From Planctomycetota bacterium (lineage in GTDB: Bacteria > Planctomycetota > UBA1135 > GCA-002686595), in contig JADJQU010000029.1 of NCBI GenBank assembly GCA_016712565.1, positions 1-14,461 on the forward strand: a stretch of DNA of 14,461 bases, written 5' to 3'. Under the pieces are notes generated by a model. The model had not been told where the DNA came from. It did no database searches and was given only the letters and a program-made list of their open reading frames with translations. Position 1 is the stretch's first letter; each line of letters starts with the position of its first letter. Below, one piece after another: positions 10,284 to 14,461 of the stretch. The position numbers were made by a program, and so were the translations under genes.

Positions 10284-10289
10284 AATCGA

Positions 10290-10295
10290 CCTCCT
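10290..10295 (-). promoter_or_regulatory. Perfect Shine-Dalgarno for the MopE-like lipoprotein
   Basis: Minus-strand AGGAGG lies six bases before ATG 10283. It is the strongest ribosome site in the window and fixes this start. Confidence 0.8.
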
Positions 10296-10329
10296 GTTCG
10301 CTCCGACGGTACCATGAGCGGCTGGAAAT

Positions 10330-10367
10330 GGGTGCCGGATCGGTCGGGTGTCGGTCGGGTGCCGGAC
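10330..10367. repeat. Short tandem/direct repeats upstream of the lipoprotein gene
   Basis: CGGTCGGGTGT (10341-10351) is followed directly by CGGTCGGGTGC (10352-10362), an 11-base tandem with one mismatch. GGGTGCCGGA occurs at 10330-10339 and again at 10357-10366. The sequence style (GGTGTCGG, GGTGCCGG) resembles the GGTGTC-containing repeats further right, so this may be the degenerate edge of the same repeat family. It sits 47-84 bases upstream of the lipoprotein start. Confidence 0.6.
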
Positions 10368-10373
10368 CCAGTC

Positions 10374-10599
10374 AGGTGCCCGGTTGATCTGATTTTGTTT
10401 TCGTATCTTCTCAAGTATTGAATATGATTTTTTTACATCACATCTCTCCCAGTCATAGACGCCCTTGAATCGACTCCTCCCAAGCGGCGCCCGTGGCGAA
10501 AAGAGAGGTCGATTGACAACAGACTCGACGATCGCACGGCAATTTACGTTTTTTAAAGTCAGTTAATCTAAAAAACAAAATGAGATCAACCTGACACCT
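10374..10599. repeat. 226-base MITE-like or BIME-like element with 28-base inverted ends
   Basis: The left arm at 10374-10401 starts AGGTGCCCGGTTGATCTGAT. The right arm at 10572-10599 is its inverted copy, starting AGGTGTCAGGTTGATCTCAT on the minus strand. They match at 25 of 28 positions. The interior is markedly A+T-rich next to G+C-rich genes and has no convincing reading frame. The right arm runs outward into GACACCTATACCT, which recurs beyond the insertion sequence. This could be a miniature transposable element, or a pair of inverted REP units of the kind associated with REP-linked tyrosine transposases. No transposase of that kind is in the window. Confidence 0.6.
10548..10576. repeat. 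A/T-only inverted repeat
   Basis: GTTTTTTA (10548-10555) and TAAAAAAC (10569-10576) form a perfect 8-base inverted repeat around a 13-base loop, just inside the right arm of the MITE-like element. Read on either strand it ends in a run of T, so it could act as a weak bidirectional terminator. Its composition is very unlike the surrounding genome. Confidence 0.5.
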
Positions 10600-10605
10600 A
10601 TACCT
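10593..10605. repeat. REP-like 13-mer, left copy
   Basis: GACACCTATACCT occurs here and again in the same orientation at 12459-12471, on the far side of the insertion sequence. This copy continues into CTACTATCAGG and is bracketed by CCTGA (10590-10594) and TCAGG (10609-10613), giving a small imperfect stem. Confidence 0.55.
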
Positions 10606-10856
10606 ACTATCAGGCTTGCTCCGAGGTCAGCCCCCCGGCGGTTTGATGAGGCAGCGGCCCACGTTTAGTTCGCGGGTCACCGCCTGGGTGCGCAGATTCG
10701 CGGAGATCGATCGGAGGATGCTTCGAAGGAGGAAGCGGGGGCGGCGTCCTGGCGTGGGGACGAGCTGCCGTCGTCCGGAGCGCCGCTGGGGCTGGAGGTC
10801 TCTCGGAGGTCTCTCTGAGCGCTTGCGCGGAGAGGGAAAACAGGGAATTGAACCTG
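10606..10856. other. Gene-free spacer left of the insertion sequence
   Basis: These 251 bases return to high G+C. Open frames of about 90 codons exist on both strands, but both are Arg-rich, with no recognisable motif and no ribosome site, so I treat them as chance frames. GGGAATTGAACC (10843-10854) resembles a reverse-complement tRNA T-loop, but no tRNA fold surrounds it. I see no other structure. Confidence 0.5.
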
Positions 10857-10889
10857 TGCTGTGGGAGAGAGAGGAGCTCGGGTGGACCT
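10857..10889 (+). repeat. IS left terminal inverted repeat
   Basis: An 11-base tip (TGCTGTGGGAG) is joined directly to a 22-base inner block ending TCGGGTGGACCT. The inner block overlaps the hairpin at 10878-10903. Confidence 0.8.
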
Positions 10890-10903
10890 GATCGTCCACC
10901 CGA
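10878..10903 (+). promoter_or_regulatory. Perfect 10-bp hairpin before the transposase start
   Basis: TCGGGTGGAC (10878-10887) and GTCCACCCGA (10894-10903) pair perfectly around the loop CTGATC. The stem uses the inner part of the left terminal repeat and ends 33 bases before the transposase GTG, 22 bases before its AAGGAG site. A transcript entering from outside the IS would contain it; one starting inside would not. IS10 and IS50 use comparable end-proximal structures to limit transposase made from readthrough; applying that here is inference. Confidence 0.6.
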
Positions 10904-10936
10904 ACTGGTCCGAAGACCTCAAGCCAAGGAGTCGAT

Positions 10937-12276
10937 GTGAAACGAAGAAAGCTCGAACCCCTGGCTCGCTTCCTACGGGACGAGCTAACCGACGATCACT
11001 GGGAGCCGCTACCCGATCCGCGAGACGCCCGCGGGGTTCGCTACCGCTGGCTGGGACTTCTGAACATCTTGACGCTGGGGATGCTGGTCAACGCGCAGAC
11101 GCTTCGCCATGTGGAGCGTCTGACGCGGTATCTGGCCATCCCTTCGGCGTTTGGCCTTCGGGGCAAGCCGTCCGATACCTGCCTGTTCGACACCGTCTGC
11201 CGGCTGGTCCCCGAGCAGCTGCGCGCGGTGCTGCGCCGCCACGTGCTGCGGCTGCATCGCAGCAAGCGCATGGAGGTCCTGCCTGAGATTGGGATCTCCC
11301 TGGTGGCTATCGATGGCAAGGTGCTGGGAACGGATCGTATGCGGAAGAACCCGTCGTCCACGCGGATGGCCGTGGGGCGGGGAAGGACGGTCGGGCCCAG
11401 AAGCGGGTGATGAAGAAGGGCGGCGAGAACTGGAATGTGGCCGACGTGAAGCCAGGCGCGAACGGGGAGGTCTTCCTGGTCAAGGCGCTGCGCGCGGTGC
11501 ATGTGGGCTCCGCCACCAAGCCCATCCTGGACCAGATGGTGATCCCGGAAGGCCGCGGAGAATCTACGACCGTCCTTGGCTTCTATCGTGACCTCTGCAA
11601 GGTCTATGGGCGCATCGTCGAGTGCGTGTCGCTGGACGCCGCCTACTGCACCCAGCGCGTGCTGAACGCCTTCGCGGTGCTCAACGTCGCTTACATCATC
11701 GCGCTCAAGGGCAATGCGGGCCACGTCTATCACCGCCTGCGCAAGATCATGGGCGGCGACGGGGAGGCGCCTCCTACCGGTGGCTGGGATCGGGTGACCG
11801 ATGAGACCCGCAACGGTCGCCAGATCCGTCGAAGTTTCGCCCGGCGTTTTGAGCGCGGCGACTACATGGAAGGCGACTTCCAGCAGGTCTGGCGCCAGCG
11901 GACCGTCATCACCCGCAAGGCCACCGGAGAGCTGCTCTCCGTCGATGATCGCCTCTGGATTACCAGCCTGCCCTCCAAGCGGCTCACCGTGGACCAGTCC
12001 ATGGCCGCCATCCGCGCCCACTGGGGCGTCGAGAATGACGCCAACTGGACCCTCGACGCCCAGTGGGGCGAGGACAGCCGAACCTGGGTTCACAAGGGTG
12101 TCGCCCGTGAATCCCTCGGCCTCCTGCGCGCCATGGCCTACAACCTCGTACGCGTCCTTCGACACCGTGTGCTCGACGGGCCCAAGAAGGGCCACCTCTC
12201 CTACGACGAGCTCTTCGAGCGCATCCGGCTCGCCCTGGTGACGCCCGCGGTCATACCGGCCGCGGGCGCCACCTGA
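10937..12276 (+). CDS. ISAs1-family-like DDE transposase (one frameshift)
   Basis: About 446 residues. The GTG start at 10937 has AAGGAG five bases upstream. The N-terminus has the DDE-associated domain with PLPDPRDARGVRYRWLGLLN. The catalytic triad reads VAIDGKVLGTD (Asp codon 11312-11314), VSLDAAYCTQ (Asp codon 11635-11637) and HWGVENDANWTLDAQWGEDS (Glu codon 12031-12033), the typical H-W-x-x-E-N block of ISAs1 enzymes. It is longer than the usual 370-380 residues of the family, with extra sequence between the first and second Asp. At about 11338 the frame shifts: GATCGTATG read as GATCGTTATG gives TDRYAEEPVVHADG and joins both halves. No slippery A-run lies there, so a sequencing or mutational loss of one T is more likely than programmed frameshifting. 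Long antisense frames opposite it are shadows. Confidence 0.85.
12242..12268 (+). terminator. Hairpin at the 3' end of the transposase gene
   Basis: CGCCCGCGG (12242-12250) and CCGCGGGCG (12260-12268) form a perfect 9-bp GC stem with a 9-base loop, just inside the end of the transposase reading frame (stop at 12274-12276). There is no U-tract, so it is a possible Rho-independent-like or protective 3' structure rather than a proven terminator. Confidence 0.4.
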
Positions 12277-12280
12277 ACCG

Positions 12281-12317
12281 AGGTCCACCCGGGCTCCTCT
12301 CACACCCTCCCACAGCA
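12281..12317 (-). repeat. IS right terminal inverted repeat
   Basis: Read inward on the minus strand: TGCTGTGGGAG, then GGTG, then a 22-base block matching the left inner block at 20 of 22 positions. It begins five bases after the transposase stop codon. Confidence 0.8.
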
Positions 12318-12543
12318 ACACATCGCTATCACCTCTCGGCTCTCCTGATCCGCTGGAGACCTGCGCCATGACCGATATCAGTGGCGACTGATTTGAGTCC
12401 GGCGGTGGAAACGGAGCCTACTTCGCGGAGATCCAAGCAGACCTGACCTACTATACCCGACACCTATACCTAAATGCCCCCTACCCCATCTCCAGTCGTG
12501 TCGAGGATTGACCGTAGGTCTCGACTCGGGGATATCTTCCCAG
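12318..12543. other. Spacer between the IS and the GH17-like gene
   Basis: These 226 bases hold no supported gene. They contain CCTACTAT (12447-12454) and the right copy of the REP-like 13-mer. A weak GTCGAG/CTCGAC inverted repeat lies near 12500-12530. The promoter of the GH17-like gene should be here, but no clear -35/-10 pair is visible. Confidence 0.4.
12459..12471. repeat. REP-like 13-mer, right copy
   Basis: GACACCTATACCT, identical to 10593-10605 and in direct orientation. It is preceded by ACCTGACCTACTATACCC, which contains the ACCTGAC and CCTACTAT segments also seen around the left copy but in a different order. Confidence 0.55.
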
Positions 12544-13678
12544 ATGACGCCCGCTCCTCCCCTCCCTTCCCGAGCGCCGGCCCCACCTCGCCCACCTCGC
12601 TGGCCCTGTCTGCGCGGCCGCGCTGCTGCTGCTGGGCGCCTGCGCTCGACCGGCTCCCCGCCCCGCCGATGTCCCCGTGCCCCTGGCGCAGGCGCCCGCC
12701 GCCCTGATCGCCGGCACGCACCTGGGGATCGCCTACTCGGGCTACCGCGAGGGCCAGCACCCCGATCAGGGCCAGGGCGCCATCTACCCTTCTGACGCCG
12801 AGATCCGCGAGGATCTCGCCGTGCTGTCGCGCGACGGCTTCCGCCTGATCCGGCTCTATGACGCCGGCGAGCTGTCGCGGCGGGTGCTCGACATCATCGC
12901 CTCCGATGATCTGCCCTTCCAGGTCATGCAGGGGGCCTGGCTCCAGGCGGAGGTGAGCAACCACGAGGGCTGCGCCTGGCTCACCGCGCCCATCCCCGAG
13001 GAGGCGCTGGCCGCCAAACACCCAGGCCAACCGTGAGGAGGTCGCCCGCGTCATCACCCTGGCCTCGCGCGCATCCCGAGACCATCGTGGCGGTGAACGT
13101 CGGCAACGAGGCGCTGGTGAGCTGGGAGACCACATGGTCCGGACCGAGGCGCTGCTGGCCTATGTGCGACAGGTCCAGGACGCCGTGGACCAGCCGGTGA
13201 GCACCGCCGACAACTATGTGGTGTGGGCCGAGCAGGGCGCCGCGCTCGGGCCCGTGGTGGATTTTGTGCTGGTCCACACCTACCCTCAATGGGAGGAGAA
13301 GACCTCGAGGAGGCGATGCCCTACACCCTGGAGAACCTGGCCCGGGTGCGCGCCCTCCCGACGAGCCCATGGTCATCGGGGAGGCGGGCTGGGCGACGGT
13401 CGCCAGCGAGTTCGGCGACCGGGCCAGCGAGGCGTCCCAGGCCCGGTATGTCGCGGACCTGCTGCGCTGGGCGGAGCAGGCCAACGTCACCACCTTCGTC
13501 TTCGAGGCCTTCGACGAGCCCTGGAAGGGGGACCCGAGCGACCCGCTCGGCGCCGAGAAGCACTTGCTGGGGGCTCTACACGGTCGACCGCCAGCCCAAA
13601 ACGTTCATGCGGTCTCCGCTCCCGTCCCTCGGCGGGCCTCGAGGGTCTTCCGCACCTCGCGGGCGGACTCCTCCGTGA
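12544..13678 (+). CDS. GH17-like exo-beta-1,3-glucanase lipoprotein (COG5309 type, frameshifted as sequenced)
   Basis: About 375 residues. The proposed ATG 12544 leads into a signal that is readable after a shift near 12610: VCAAALLLLGAC, lipobox LGAC. The mature part starts with THLGIAYSGYREGQHPDQG, the hallmark start of bacterial GH17-like glucanases, then RLIRLYDAGELSRRVLDIIA. VAVNVGNEALVSW carries the likely acid/base Glu (codon 13108-13110). MVIGEAGWATVASEFGD carries the likely nucleophile Glu (codon 13381-13383). TFVFEAFDEPWKGDPSDP and GLYTVDRQPK close the barrel. It should cleave or remodel beta-1,3-glucan at the cell surface. Frames change near 12610, 13008 (extra A), 13072, 13125, 13295, 13360 and 13564. 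The 3' end is uncertain: the last readable frame stops at 13678, overlapping the convergent transporter gene by 74 bases. Confidence 0.8.
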
Positions 13679-14461
13679 CCCCGTAGGTCATGACGGCCCA
13701 GATCGCCAGGGGCAGAGGCGGCGATCGTGGGACGATGGCGTCGCTGATCCGCATCAGCGTGATGGCAGTCTCGGACTGCTGCCCCGCCAGCTCGACGTCG
13801 AATCCCGTGAGGTTGAGCAGCACCCCGCCTCCCGCCAGCGCGACGGCCTGCCCAGCTTGACGACCCACCAGAAGATCGAGCCGTACATGCCCCCTCGCCG
13901 CTGGCGCGTCTCCAGCTCGTCGAGATCGACGACGTCGGCGATCGTGGACGGCATGAGCGTGAACAGCCCGCCCAGCCCGAACGCCATCAGCGGCGCGGGG
14001 AGCAGGATCAGCCAGGGCGCGCCGGGATCGTAGGCGAACCACTTCAGGCCGTAGCCCACCATCGAGATGGCGGTGGACACGACGAAGGCCCCCGCGTTTG
14101 CCGAGGGCGCGTGCCCAGCCGGGTGACCAGGAAGATCAGCGGCGAAGGTGGAGGCCGCGCCAAGGGTGCCGCCAGCCGGCGTACTCGGCGCTGGGGCTAT
14201 CTGGTCGCCGCCGAAGACATAATAGATGATTACATAGAATTGAAACGAAGAGATCAGGATGAACCCGTTGAACACCAGGAACGTCGCCGCGCAGAGCTTG
14301 AGGAAGGGCCGGCTGGAGAGCGTGGTCTTGAACCCGTGCCAGAAGTCGAGCACGTTGGCGCGCAGGCCGGACGTGACGTCCTGCTCGACGGGGGCGTAAG
14401 CCAGCGCTCGCGCAGCAGCAGGGCGGGCAGCACGCCGAAGGCCGCCGCGACGATACCGATG
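13605..14461 (-). CDS. GPH-family sugar:cation symporter (MFS), C-terminal part, frameshifted
   Basis: The gene enters from the right edge and stops at 13605, so only about the last 285 residues are present. Transmembrane segments include FLVFNGFILISSFQFYVIIY and LILLPAPLMAFGLGGLFTLM. The family signature is STIADVVDLDELETRQRR followed by GSIFWWVVKLG and VALAGGGVLLNLTGF. The tail is MTYGVTEESAREVRKTLE. This matches MelB-like glycoside/pentoside/hexuronide:cation symporters (MFS_2), inner-membrane importers driven by H+ or Na+. Frames change near 14395, around 14100-14200, near 13852 (one missing C before QAVALAGG) and near 13710. Its tail-to-tail position with the GH17-like glucanase suggests, but does not show, a shared role in glucan or oligosaccharide use. 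Confidence 0.82.

Larger units (their letters stand above)
10857..12317 (+). mobile_element. Complete ISAs1-like insertion sequence, about 1.46 kb
   Basis: The ends were found as inverted repeats enclosing one transposase gene. The left end, 10857-10889, is TGCTGTGGGAG followed by a 22-base inner block. The right end, 12281-12317, is the inverted TGCTGTGGGAG, four extra bases, then the same 22-base block. The 33 shared positions match at 31. No target-site duplication of 8-10 bases is visible immediately outside (left flank ...GAACCTG, right flank ACACATC...). The loss could be real, or caused by sequence errors or a later rearrangement. It lies inside a repeat-rich non-coding island, not in a gene. 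Confidence 0.8.

Noticed and set aside
10513..10518. Exact TTGACA -35-like box in the A+T-rich element
   Set aside because: No -10-like hexamer occurs at 16-18 bases, and no gene follows within a sensible distance.
10838..10860. tRNA T-arm-like sequence (minus strand GGTTCAATTCCC)
   Set aside because: The stem pairs out of register with a normal T-loop, and no acceptor, D or anticodon arm can be drawn around it.
10627..10899. Roughly 90-codon frames on both strands left of the insertion sequence
   Set aside because: Arg-rich composition, no family resemblance and no ribosome site; one would cross the IS border.
11330..11345. Programmed ribosomal frameshift in the transposase
   Set aside because: There is no slippery A-run or typical heptamer at the junction, and one restored T joins the halves exactly. 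Similar breaks occur in genes that never use frameshifting.
11041..12369. A 442-codon open frame on the minus strand opposite the transposase
   Set aside because: It mirrors the transposase codon pattern, has no recognisable motif or ribosome site, and is expected by chance opposite a high-G+C gene.
1..14461. CRISPR array, rRNA, intact tRNA, toxin-antitoxin or phage-defence genes
   Set aside because: Looked for on both strands and not found; the repeats present are too few and irregular for a CRISPR array.

Overview
The window is about 70% G+C. It carries a MopE-type Asp-rich metal-binding motif on a lipoprotein, a bacterial alpha-2-macroglobulin, and an ISAs1-like insertion sequence. This combination suggests a Myxococcota-type (deltaproteobacterial-grade) genome or metagenome contig, but the assignment is an inference from gene content and composition.

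Layout, left to right. At 1-65 (minus) is the first part of a lipoprotein gene. At 134-6099 (minus) is a very large alpha-2-macroglobulin-like lipoprotein gene. At 6255-8690 (minus) is a two-gene unit: an NAD(P)/FAD-dependent oxidoreductase followed, through an ATGA stop/start overlap, by a membrane protein with six helices and two 4Fe-4S clusters. An alpha/beta hydrolase (8726-9600, plus) diverges from this unit with only 35 bases between start codons. Convergent to the hydrolase is a small lipoprotein with a MopE-like motif (9564-10283, minus). Next comes a gene-poor, repeat-rich, locally A+T-rich stretch (10284-10936), then a complete insertion sequence (10857-12317). To its right are a GH17-like beta-1,3-glucanase lipoprotein gene (12544-about 13678, plus) and, convergent to it, the C-terminal part of a GPH-family sugar/cation symporter (13605-14461, minus).

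Most complete genes are read only by joining frames. I find single-base gains or losses, usually in short G/C runs, in every gene long enough to test, and conserved protein sequence resumes in another frame after each one. The pattern is uneven: about 2.5 kb of the macroglobulin gene is clean, while the 0.9 kb hydrolase has about seven shifts. This looks more like uncorrected sequencing error than decay, so I give whole-gene coordinates and describe the breaks.

Functionally the window reads as ordinary chromosome: envelope defence (macroglobulin), a probable flavoprotein-to-membrane electron-transfer pair, and a glucan hydrolase beside a sugar transporter. These are separated by a mobile-element and repeat island. 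The least explained parts are in that island: a 226-base element with 28-base inverted ends, REP-like repeats on both sides of the insertion sequence, and an IS whose left end folds into a perfect hairpin just upstream of its transposase.
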